Of a DNA stretch of 64,000 nucleotides, positions 54,876 through 64,000 are shown piece by piece. Every line of letters starts with the position of its first letter. The first letter of the stretch is position 1. This DNA is from Parvimonas micra (GTDB taxonomy: Bacteria; Bacillota; Clostridia; Tissierellales; Peptoniphilaceae), in NCBI RefSeq assembly GCF_037482165.1, contig NZ_CP148048.1, forward strand, positions 248,001 to 312,000. Direction: 5' to 3'. The notes beneath the pieces were generated by a model. It worked only from the letters and a program-made list of their open reading frames with translations. It did not search any database and was not told where the DNA came from. The translations under genes were made by a program, and so were the position numbers.

Positions 54876-55636
54876 TGGAAAAGAGAAAATTAGAATTAAG
54901 GAATGTCACAAAGATTTTTCCAAATTTTGATAATAAGGGTATCACTGAAGTTCTTCACGATATAAATTTAACTGTTGAAGAAGGAGAGTTTGTTTGTATA
55001 GTAGGACCTTCTGGATGTGGAAAATCTACCCTGTTAAGATTAGTTTCTGGATTAATTCCTGTAACTACTGGGGAGCTTAAGTTAAATGATAAATTAATTG
55101 AAGGAACGAATGTTAATAGAGGAATGGTTTTTCAAAAACATACTTTATTTCCTTGGTTGACACTTAGACAAAATGTAGAATTTAGTTTTAGAATGTCAGG
55201 AAAATTAAAAGAAAATAAAGAAAAAGTTGATAGATTTATCAAGATGATAGGAATGGAAGAATTTCAAAATTTCTATCCTCATCAACTTTCAGGTGGAATG
55301 GCTCAAAGGGTTGCACTCATAAGGACTATGATAACTGAGCCTGAAGTTTTCTTGCTAGATGAACCTTTGGGTGCTTTGGATGCTTTTACAAGAATGAATA
55401 TTCAGCATGAACTAATAGAAATGTGGAAAAGTAATAAAAATATGATGTTTATGCTTGTAACACATGATGTGGACGAGGCAATTTATCTTGGAACTAGAGT
55501 TATTGTTATGGCACCAAGACCTGGAGTTATAAAGGAAGATATAAAGATAGATATGGAATATCCTAGAAATAGAAATAGTGATGAGTTTATAGAACATAGA
55601 AAGCATATTTTAGATGTTCTTAACTTTACAACTTAA
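54875..55636 (+). CDS. ABC importer ATPase (NitT/TauT type)
   Basis: A 253-aa ATPase of the SsuB/TauB group. Walker A is GPSGCGKST, the Q-loop is at MVFQKHTLFPW, the signature is LSGGMAQR, Walker B is VFLLDEPLGALD and the H-loop is VTHD. The ATG at 54875 has AAGGAGTG in front and overlaps the permease stop; an earlier in-frame start would place the ribosome-binding site inside the protein. Confidence 0.94.
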   Translation: MEKRKLELRNVTKIFPNFDNKGITEVLHDINLTVEEGEFVCIVGPSGCGKSTLLRLVSGLIPVTTGELKLNDKLIEGTNVNRGMVFQKHTLFPWLTLRQNVEFSFRMSGKLKENKEKVDRFIKMIGMEEFQNFYPHQLSGGMAQRVALIRTMITEPEVFLLDEPLGALDAFTRMNIQHELIEMWKSNKNMMFMLVTHDVDEAIYLGTRVIVMAPRPGVIKEDIKIDMEYPRNRNSDEFIEHRKHILDVLNFTT

Positions 55637-55684
55637 TTTAAGTTGATATTTATATTGACGATAGTTTGATTATATAATGTTCCC

Positions 55685-55733
55685 TATAAGCAAAAGAGAT
55701 GAGTTTGTCAGCGACTTGTCTTTTTTGCTTATA
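55685..55733 (+). other. Long stable hairpin between transporter and reductase genes
   Basis: A 19-bp continuous stem including three G-T pairs: TATAAGCAAAAGAGATGAG with CTTGTCTTTTTTGCTTATA, around the 11-nt loop TTTGTCAGCGA. No T-run follows the stem, so it is a poor terminator and may be a processing or stability element. Confidence 0.7.
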
Positions 55734-55856
55734 ATAGATTTATCTTATGAATAATGATTATTTAATAAGAAAAAATAATTTAACATTTTAAAGCAAATAA
55801 TATATAATCTAAGTAGTTGCTTTTATGTATACTTATAAAACTAGAAAGGAGTTAAA

Positions 55857-57026
55857 ATGAAAGAAGAAACAACTAAAATTAAACTTCCTAGTAAATTTGA
55901 GGATTTTAATGAAACTAGAAAAAATGGTTTTTTAAAGATGAAAGAATTGAAAGAATCTGGTCAAAAGGTTGCTGGTATATTTTGTACATACACTCCTCAA
56001 GAAGTGATTTATGCTACCGGACTCATTCCGGTTAGCTTATGTGCCACAACTGAAGATTCTATAAAATACGCCGAAAGAGATTTGCCTAAGAATCTTTGTC
56101 CACTGATAAAATCAAGTTATGGTTTTGCTGTAAGCGACACTTGCCCATATTTTTATTTTTCTGATATTGTAATTGGAGAAACAACTTGTGACGGAAAGAA
56201 AAAAATGTACGAACTTATGGGAGATTTTAAAAATGTTCATGTAATGCAATTACCCCAAAATAATAATGATGAGTTATCATTGAAACTCTGGACTAATGAA
56301 ATTTATAAATTAAAAAGAAAGTTGGAAGAAACTTTTGATGTGGAAATAACTGAAGAAAAACTTTGGGATGCAATAAAGATGGGAAATCAGGAAAGAAAAA
56401 ATTTAAGAAATTTTTTTGAACTTGGAAAGCTAAACCCCTCACCTTTAAGTGGAGTTACAATGAGTGGGACTCAAGATGCTTTTGGTTTTAATTTTAATAG
56501 AGAAGAAAAAAACAAAAGTATTGTTGAAAAAACTAAAGAAGTTTACGAAATGTGGGAAAACGAACTGAAAGGTAAGAAGAGCAAAAGGCCAAGAATTTTA
56601 ATTACTGGTTGTCCGGTAGGAGGAATTCGTGAAAAAATATTGACTAAAATTGAGGAAGCAGGAGCTGATATTGTAGTTTATGAAAATTGCTCTGGTGTTC
56701 GTGAAAAACTTGAACTAATTGATGAAAATATGGATAATCCAATTGACGCGATTGCAAAAAAATATCTTAACTTAAGTTGTTCTGTTATGTCACCTAATGA
56801 AAAGAGATTTAGGGACTTGGATATGTTGATAGATGAATATCAAGTAGATGCAGTTATAGAAATTGTACTTCAAGCTTGTCATACATTTGCTGTAGAATCT
56901 ACAAAAGTTAAAAAGTTTGTAACAGAGAAGAAAGGCAAGCCTTATATGTATATAGAATCTGATTATTCTATGACGGATGTTGGACAGGTTTCAACTAGAA
57001 TTGAAGCGTTTTTGGAGATGATATAA
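55857..57026 (+). CDS. Double-cubane-cluster reductase-like protein (YjiM/HgdB type)
   Basis: A 389-aa protein of the 2-hydroxyacyl-CoA dehydratase D superfamily. Conserved Cys lie at about 43, 62, 81, 96, 111, 252, 278, 308 and 341 (FCTYTPQEVIYATG, KNLCPLIKS, SDTCPYFYFSD, GCPVGG, ENCSG, QACHTF). As a lone subunit with its own activator it fits the double-cubane [8Fe-9S] proteins, which perform difficult low-potential reductions in anaerobes, rather than two-subunit dehydratases. The physiological substrate is unknown. AAAGGAG precedes the ATG, and the stop overlaps the activator start. Confidence 0.88.
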   Translation: MKEETTKIKLPSKFEDFNETRKNGFLKMKELKESGQKVAGIFCTYTPQEVIYATGLIPVSLCATTEDSIKYAERDLPKNLCPLIKSSYGFAVSDTCPYFYFSDIVIGETTCDGKKKMYELMGDFKNVHVMQLPQNNNDELSLKLWTNEIYKLKRKLEETFDVEITEEKLWDAIKMGNQERKNLRNFFELGKLNPSPLSGVTMSGTQDAFGFNFNREEKNKSIVEKTKEVYEMWENELKGKKSKRPRILITGCPVGGIREKILTKIEEAGADIVVYENCSGVREKLELIDENMDNPIDAIAKKYLNLSCSVMSPNEKRFRDLDMLIDEYQVDAVIEIVLQACHTFAVESTKVKKFVTEKKGKPYMYIESDYSMTDVGQVSTRIEAFLEMI

Positions 57027-57781
57027 TGAATATAGGAATAGATATAGGATCAACAGCATCAAAAGTTGTTGTTTATGATAAGAATAAAGATGAAATACTT
57101 TATAAAATATTGATGCCATCAGGTTGGAATAGTAAAGAAACTTCTGGAGAAATTTACAATAATTTAGTTGAGAATGGATTTGATGTTGATAATTCATTCG
57201 TTGTAGCTACTGGATATGGAAGAGTTTCAGTTCCGTATGCAGATAGAGTTGTTACAGAAATTACTACACATTCCAAGGGAGCAATTTATTTGTTGAAAAG
57301 GGATTGTGATGTAATTGATATTGGTGGGCAAGATACAAAAATTATAAATATAACAGATGGTTTAGTTAGTGATTTTATAATGAATGATAAATGTTCAGCA
57401 GGAACAGGAAAATTTTTGGAGATTATGAGTAATCGATTAGGAGTTACTTTGGATGAAATGTTTGAATTATCCAAAGTAGGAACACCAATTCCTATAAGTT
57501 CAACTTGTACTGTTTTTGCAGAATCTGAAATTATTTCTCTTATGGGACAAGGTCGAGCAAAAGAAGATATAGCGAGTGGTGTTGTTCACTCAATTGCAAA
57601 TAAGGTTGTTGGTCAAACTAGAAAATTCAGAAATGAAGCGGATTTGTATTTCTTAACGGGTGGCTTTTCGAATAATGCTTATATGGTTGAGCTTTTAGAA
57701 AAATTATTAGGTAAAAAAGTTGAAACGCACGAATTAGGAAGATTTGCTGGTGCTTTAGGAGCTGCATTGATGGGAGAATAA
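57026..57781 (+). CDS. Activator ATPase of the double-cubane reductase (YjiL/HgdC type)
   Basis: A 251-aa ASKHA-fold ATPase. The phosphate loop GIDIGSTASK is at residues 3-12 and a second ATP motif is VIDIGGQDTK. Cys123 (NDKCSAGTGKF) and Cys161 (SSTCTVFAESE) are the two residues that in this family hold one [4Fe-4S] cluster across the homodimer. It delivers ATP-driven electrons to the preceding reductase. The one-base overlap with that gene implies a fixed ratio of the two. Confidence 0.93.
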   Translation: MNIGIDIGSTASKVVVYDKNKDEILYKILMPSGWNSKETSGEIYNNLVENGFDVDNSFVVATGYGRVSVPYADRVVTEITTHSKGAIYLLKRDCDVIDIGGQDTKIINITDGLVSDFIMNDKCSAGTGKFLEIMSNRLGVTLDEMFELSKVGTPIPISSTCTVFAESEIISLMGQGRAKEDIASGVVHSIANKVVGQTRKFRNEADLYFLTGGFSNNAYMVELLEKLLGKKVETHELGRFAGALGAALMGE

Positions 57782-57784
57782 AAT

Positions 57785-57833
57785 AAAAAAAGTTCTGTTT
57801 TGGGATTTAGCTCATTTTTACAGAACTTTTTTT
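57785..57833 (+). terminator. Terminator of the reductase-activator transcript
   Basis: AAAAAAAGTTCTG pairs with CAGAACTTTTTTT around a 23-nt loop. Confidence 0.85.
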
Positions 57834-57847
57834 ACTATATAAATTAA

Positions 57848-58008
57848 ACAAAAAAAGAAAGCTTTAAGCTTTCTTTTAAGTTTTACGGTGATTTGGGGGT
57901 ACACCGCAATTTGGAGAGAGTAACTCATCGAAATTATAATGAGTAATATAGGTTATGTTATTCTTTAAAGTAAAACATCTTTAATGCTAAGCGCTAAAAT
58001 TTTACTTA
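57848..58008 (-). ncRNA. Unassigned small RNA candidate of about 160 nt
   Basis: On the minus strand a near-consensus promoter is followed by about 160 nt without an ORF and then a strong terminator at 57853-57877 (AAAAGAAAGC/GCTTTCTTTT, then U-run). Hairpins inside are AAGTAAAA/TTTTACTT near the 5' end, ACTCAT/ATGAGT in the middle and CGGTG/CACCG near the 3' end. I could not match it to 6S RNA, SRP RNA, tmRNA or RNase P. It lies between two plus-strand genes in antisense orientation to nothing annotated. Confidence 0.65.
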
Positions 58009-58013
58009 ACAAA

Positions 58014-58042
58014 AGTATATCACGCTTTTTAAAATAAGTCAA
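58014..58042 (-). promoter_or_regulatory. Promoter of the small RNA candidate
   Basis: On the minus strand, TTGACT (58037-58042) and TATACT (58014-58019) with a 17-nt spacer. Confidence 0.78.
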
Positions 58043-58229
58043 TAGTTTTTATAAATTTTTTTGAAAAAATATTCAAAAAAAATTCTTTTTTAGCTTCTAA
58101 ATTTTTACCTTATTTTATAATAAAAGGTATAGTAAAAGCTTGAGAGCTTAAAATTTTTGTCTTTTAATTAAAATTGTGGTAAAATAACTAAAAGTATACT
58201 ATGGATTTATATAATATAAAGGAGATTTT

Positions 58230-59066
58230 ATGAAAAGGAAATCTTATGCAAAAATAAATTTAACTTTAGATGTAATTGAAAAAAGAGAAGATGGATATCA
58301 TAATATAGATGGAATTATGCAAATGATAGATTTATATGATGAAGTTGAAGTTAAAATATCTGATAAATTTGAAATTACCTCAAATTCTAAAGAAATTCCT
58401 TTAGATGAGAAAAATTTGGTTTATAAAGTTTATTATGTTATGAAAGAAAAATATAAATTTAATGAAAATTTCTCAATACATATTGATAAAAATATACCAG
58501 TTTCTGCGGGAATTGGAGGAGGAAGTAGTAATTCTGCAGTTGTAATTGAGATGATTAATGAACTTTTAGGACTTAAAATGAGTTTAGAAGATCGAAAACA
58601 GATAGGAAGAAAAGTAGGAGCTGATATTCCATATTTGCTCGTTGGTAAAACTGCTAGAACTAGGGGAATAGGTGATGAACTTGAAATTCTTGAAAGTTTA
58701 CCGACTACAGATATTCTTATTGTAAATAATGGAGTTGAAATTTCAACGCCTTATGTTTATTCAAAAATAGTTCCAAGTGGTAATAGTGAAAGAGTAGATA
58801 AACTCATAAGTACATATAAAAATAGAAAATATGATGAATTTTTTAGTAATTTATATAATGTAATGGAAGAAGTGTCAATTTCATATTGCCCTGAAATTAA
58901 AAATATCAAAGATAAAATGTATGAATTTAATTGTGTTAAATCTCTTATGAGTGGATCAGGGCCAACTGTTTTCGGGATATTTAATAATAAAGATATAAAT
59001 GATGCTTATGAGTTTTTTAAAAAAGTGTATAAAAATACTTATAAAGTAAAGACAATGGAGAGATAG
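58230..59066 (+). CDS. ispE: 4-diphosphocytidyl-2-C-methyl-D-erythritol kinase
   Basis: A 278-aa GHMP kinase of the non-mevalonate isoprenoid pathway. The start KRKSYAKINLTLDV and the ATP loop PVSAGIGGGSSNSA (about residues 90-103) are typical, as are GADIPYLL and the late MSGSGPTVFGIF. AAGGAG precedes the ATG. It lies 1 nt upstream of murI. Confidence 0.96.
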   Translation: MKRKSYAKINLTLDVIEKREDGYHNIDGIMQMIDLYDEVEVKISDKFEITSNSKEIPLDEKNLVYKVYYVMKEKYKFNENFSIHIDKNIPVSAGIGGGSSNSAVVIEMINELLGLKMSLEDRKQIGRKVGADIPYLLVGKTARTRGIGDELEILESLPTTDILIVNNGVEISTPYVYSKIVPSGNSERVDKLISTYKNRKYDEFFSNLYNVMEEVSISYCPEIKNIKDKMYEFNCVKSLMSGSGPTVFGIFNNKDINDAYEFFKKVYKNTYKVKTMER

Positions 59067-59067
59067 A

Positions 59068-59868
59068 ATGGATAATAGAGCGATAGGAGTTTTTGATTCT
59101 GGAATTGGTGGACTTACCGTTGTAAAAGAATTGATGAAAGTTCTTCCAAATGAAAAAATAGTATATTTTGGAGATACAGCTAGAGTTCCTTATGGCAATA
59201 GAAGTGAAGAGGCAATTAAAAGATTTTCTGAAGAATGTATAGAATTTTTGAACAAAAAGGATATAAAGGCTCTAATTATAGCTTGTAATACAGTTTCAGC
59301 AGTTGCGCTTGAAATGCTTAAAGAAAAGTTTGATATGTATATACTAGGAGTAATTGTTCCCGGAAGTAGAATGGCAAGTGCTGTAACAAAAAACAAAAAA
59401 ATTGGTGTAATTGGAACTAATGCTACAGTTTTAAGTGGAGCTTACGAAAAAAATATAAAAAATGAAAATCTGAAAAATGCAGTCTATTCAAAGGCTTGTC
59501 CTTTATTTGTACCAATTGTTGAAGATGGTTTATCAGATTCGAAAATAGCATTGGATATGACTGAATTTTATTTGGATGAATTGATATCTCAAGATGTGGA
59601 TACTATAGTTATGGGTTGTACTCATTATCCTATATTAGAAAATACAATAAAATTGGTAGTTGGTGAAAATATAAATTTGGTAAACCCTGCAAAAGAAACA
59701 GTAGTAGAAATGAAAAGATATTTAGAAAAAAATAATCTATTAAATGAAGAGTTGAAAAACAATAATAATATATTTTATATAACGGATGATGAAAATAAAT
59801 TTAGAAAAAATTTACTTGATTTTATAAATATTAAAAATCCGAATATTAAAAAAGTAGATTTAAAATAA
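59068..59868 (+). CDS. murI: Glutamate racemase
   Basis: A 266-aa cofactor-independent racemase supplying D-glutamate for peptidoglycan. The catalytic Cys pair is in IACNTVSAVA (about residue 73) and VMGCTHYPIL (about residue 185). FDSGIGGLTV starts the protein and YFGDTARVPYG follows. It is co-transcribed with ispE. Its 3' end runs into the opposite-strand repeat copy D, with no separate terminator evident except the bidirectional stem at 59947-59975. Confidence 0.96.
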   Translation: MDNRAIGVFDSGIGGLTVVKELMKVLPNEKIVYFGDTARVPYGNRSEEAIKRFSEECIEFLNKKDIKALIIACNTVSAVALEMLKEKFDMYILGVIVPGSRMASAVTKNKKIGVIGTNATVLSGAYEKNIKNENLKNAVYSKACPLFVPIVEDGLSDSKIALDMTEFYLDELISQDVDTIVMGCTHYPILENTIKLVVGENINLVNPAKETVVEMKRYLEKNNLLNEELKNNNNIFYITDDENKFRKNLLDFINIKNPNIKKVDLK

Positions 59869-59877
59869 ATGAATAAA

Positions 59878-59944
59878 AATAAGAACTACAACTTTCTAGG
59901 ATGCTTCACATCGGTGGGTACCTTGAACCTTGTTGTTTCACAAA
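59878..59944 (-). repeat. Post-terminator repeat element, copy D
   Basis: On the minus strand it starts TTTGTGAAACAACAAGG and ends TTCTTATT. The core is GATGTGAAGCATC, where GATG/CATC forms a hairpin, and GGT/ACC precedes it. It follows the terminator of the minus-strand lipoprotein gene, in the same orientation as that gene. Confidence 0.83.
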
Positions 59945-59975
59945 AAAAGCCATTTAGAAACATTCTAAATGGCTT
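59945..59975 (-). terminator. Terminator of the minus-strand lipoprotein gene
   Basis: AAGCCATTTAGA pairs with TCTAAATGGCTT around a short loop. On the minus strand seven T follow (plus-strand A-run at 59942-59948). Confidence 0.9.
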
Positions 59976-60006
59976 ATCTACTGTTTAAAATAAATTTTCA
60001 AATTAA

Positions 60007-60855
60007 CTATTTGCTTTTGAAAAATAAGATGTTAGGCCAAACTATAGCATTTGTAACTTCACTAGCTTTATAATATCTGTCTTTTCCAACAAGTTGACCA
60101 TTTTTATATTTTCTAGATCCTGAGTCAGGGTCATATACTTCAAAATAAAGTTCATTATTTATATATTTATATCCCTTAACAATAAAAGTATGACGAACAA
60201 CTTGTGGATCGTTATGGCTCTTTCCGATAGTTGAAGGATTATTACGAGCTCCGGATATTTTAGTCATATCTGCAAAAAACATTCCAATATAACCATCCTT
60301 AACATATTTTCTTATTGGCATATCACTCATATTTCCACGTTTAAAATTATATGTTACATATTTAATATTTCTCTTTTTTAATGCATCTAACATTATATCA
60401 GGTATCCATCCTTTACCATCTGCTAGATATTCATTTCTAAGAGATTCTCCAGTATCATTACTATTTGGATCTAAAAATTTTAAAATCATAGCGGTACAAG
60501 TAGGAACACAATTATCCATGTGGTATTTTCCTGTTACATTTTGATCCATATACCAGTCATAATCTTTGTTATTGGAAACAGTTACACCTTGAGCTGCTTC
60601 TTCTTCTCTAATCTTCTTTTCATTTTCTATTTCTTGTTCATATTGTTTTACTTTGTTTTTCTTTTGCTCTTCAATTTCTTTTTGCTTTTTTGCTTTATCT
60701 TCTAGCTCTTTTTCTTGCTTTTCTAAATCTTTCGCAATTCTTTCTGCTTCTTGATTTGTCTTTTTGATATTTTGATTTACGCTTTTATTTGAACAAGCTG
60801 AAGTTGAAATTGTAATAACTAAAGCTAAAGATAGTAACCTAATAAATTTTTTCAT
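60007..60855 (-). CDS. Lipoprotein with coiled coil and C39-like cysteine peptidase domain
   Basis: A 282-aa lipoprotein. The lipobox is STSAC, with Cys at about residue 21. Residues 30-90 are a Lys/Glu/Gln-rich coiled coil. The rest resembles Peptidase_C39_2: Cys in NCVPTCTAM, His in RHTFIVKGY and Asp in VYDPDSG. The Gly normally after the catalytic Cys is Val, so activity is uncertain. AGGAGG precedes the ATG. It is likely exposed outside the cell membrane. The other C39-like protein in the window is at 38996-39901. Confidence 0.8.
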   Translation of the reverse strand: MKKFIRLLSLALVITISTSACSNKSVNQNIKKTNQEAERIAKDLEKQEKELEDKAKKQKEIEEQKKNKVKQYEQEIENEKKIREEEAAQGVTVSNNKDYDWYMDQNVTGKYHMDNCVPTCTAMILKFLDPNSNDTGESLRNEYLADGKGWIPDIMLDALKKRNIKYVTYNFKRGNMSDMPIRKYVKDGYIGMFFADMTKISGARNNPSTIGKSHNDPQVVRHTFIVKGYKYINNELYFEVYDPDSGSRKYKNGQLVGKDRYYKASEVTNAIVWPNILFFKSK

Positions 60856-60989
60856 AATATCCTCCTAAATTAAATATTATTGTAAATTTAATTACAGAGT
60901 TATTATACCACAATTTTGTTATGTATAAAAATAATTACATTAATTTATAAAAATATAAGATTTTATACAAAAAACATTAAAAAAAAGTA

Positions 60990-61018
60990 TTGACAAGCAC
61001 TCTAATAACTGATATAAT
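60990..61018 (+). promoter_or_regulatory. rRNA promoter P1
   Basis: Consensus TTGACA at 60990-60995 and TATAAT at 61013-61018 with a 17-nt spacer. Confidence 0.88.
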
Positions 61019-61021
61019 AAA

Positions 61022-61050
61022 GACCCAGTGAAAACTGGGTCACTTTTTTT
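61022..61050 (+). terminator. Terminator directly after rRNA promoter P1
   Basis: 8-bp stem GACCCAGT/ACTGGGTC with a GAAA tetraloop, then AC and seven T. It begins within 4 nt of the P1 -10 box, so P1 transcripts would start in the hairpin. Confidence 0.85.
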
Positions 61051-61084
61051 GTAAAAATTTAATAAAAAATTTTTTAAAAAAGTG

Positions 61085-61113
61085 TTGACAACCAAAAAAT
61101 GTTGTTGTATAAT
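61085..61113 (+). promoter_or_regulatory. rRNA promoter P2
   Basis: Consensus TTGACA at 61085-61090 and TATAAT at 61108-61113 with a 17-nt spacer. A second overlapping TATAAT lies at 61113-61118. Confidence 0.9.
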
Positions 61114-61223
61114 ATAATGGTTGTTGTGAAACATTAAAAATTTCATATAGTGATAAAAACTTTGAGAGTACAAAGAAAAACAATAATTTAGGTGTAAAAA
61201 AGTCAGCGAGAGCAGACGAACTT

Positions 61224-62755
<1,532 letters not shown>

Positions 62756-62804
62756 AGTACAAAGAACGACAGTTCAATTAAAGTTCTTAGTTTTATCACT
62801 ATAT

Positions 62805-62881
<77 letters not shown>

Positions 62882-62923
62882 TTACAACAATAGAAACCTG
62901 ACAATTAAAGAGAAATATATTTC

Positions 62924-64000
<1,077 letters not shown>

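Larger units (their letters stand above)
60856..61223 (+). other. rRNA operon leader region
   Basis: The promoter of the minus-strand lipoprotein lies at the left end (a TGGTATAAT extended -10 on the minus strand). Two strong plus-strand promoters, a hairpin between them and about 110 nt of transcribed 16S leader follow. Confidence 0.7.

Noticed and set aside
57848-58008. The small RNA candidate as a tracrRNA.
   Set aside because: No CRISPR array or cas gene is in the window to test an anti-repeat against, so the idea has no direct support here.
61126-61138. GTTGTGAAACATTA in the rRNA leader as another copy of the element.
   Set aside because: Similarity stops after the first 10 nt, and the site follows a promoter rather than a terminator.

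Overview
This window reads as the chromosome of a low-G+C, strictly anaerobic Firmicute of the Tissierellia type. The 16S rRNA gene and the gene set look most like the oral anaerobe Parvimonas; that is recognition from memory, not a computed match. Supporting traits are an Rnf complex, a SUF-only Fe-S system in the order sufCBDSU, selenocysteine use, a double-cubane-type reductase, and secreted proteins with Trp/Tyr-rich cell-wall-binding repeats.

Layout. 1-3.3 kb: the end of an rnf operon (rnfD partial, G, E, A, B). 3.4-6.2 kb: an EF-G-like GTPase and a TetR regulator. 6.6-8.7 kb: a secreted repeat protein. 8.9-11 kb: an RluA-type pseudouridine synthase, two adjacent selenoprotein genes with in-frame TGA codons (missed by ordinary ORF calling), and an ASCH protein. 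11-16.7 kb: glmS, a Cof-type phosphatase, a type IV pilus-like ATPase and platform protein without pilins, and a cysteine hydrolase. 17-24.5 kb: a DUF1576 membrane protein, sufCBDSU, a DUF1294 protein and two tiny membrane proteins. 24.8-33.9 kb: rpoB, rpoC, a UgtP-like glycosyltransferase and a small lipoprotein. 34.3-40.7 kb: a paired ABC exporter, an 86-nt tandem structured repeat, prfA, a C39-like peptidase and a YwaF-like membrane protein. 41-44.1 kb (minus): a second, larger repeat surface protein. 44.7-51.2 kb: ddl, murF, an M20 peptidase and an M16C protease. 51.4-57.8 kb: two paralogous substrate-binding lipoproteins, a permease, an ATPase, a double-cubane reductase-like protein and its activator ATPase. 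57.8-58.0 kb (minus): an unassigned small RNA candidate. 58.2-60.9 kb: ispE, murI, and a C39-like lipoprotein (minus). 61-64 kb: rRNA promoters, 16S, tRNA-Ile, start of 23S.

How the genes fit together. Rnf couples ferredoxin oxidation to an ion gradient. SUF supplies the Fe-S clusters that Rnf and the double-cubane reductase need. The NitT/TauT-type transporter next to that reductase suggests import of a small molecule that is then reduced. GlmS, Ddl, MurF and MurI feed peptidoglycan synthesis.

The most unusual observations are: (i) the selenoprotein pair with matching SECIS-like hairpins, the second apparently starting at ATT; (ii) a dispersed element of about 70 nt found in five places, always directly after a Rho-independent terminator and in the same orientation; (iii) an 86-nt tandem repeat with compensatory changes upstream of prfA; (iv) an orphan small RNA with its own promoter and terminator; (v) the transporter plus double-cubane reductase locus; (vi) an rRNA promoter whose transcript begins in a terminator. 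I saw no CRISPR array, insertion sequence or prophage.
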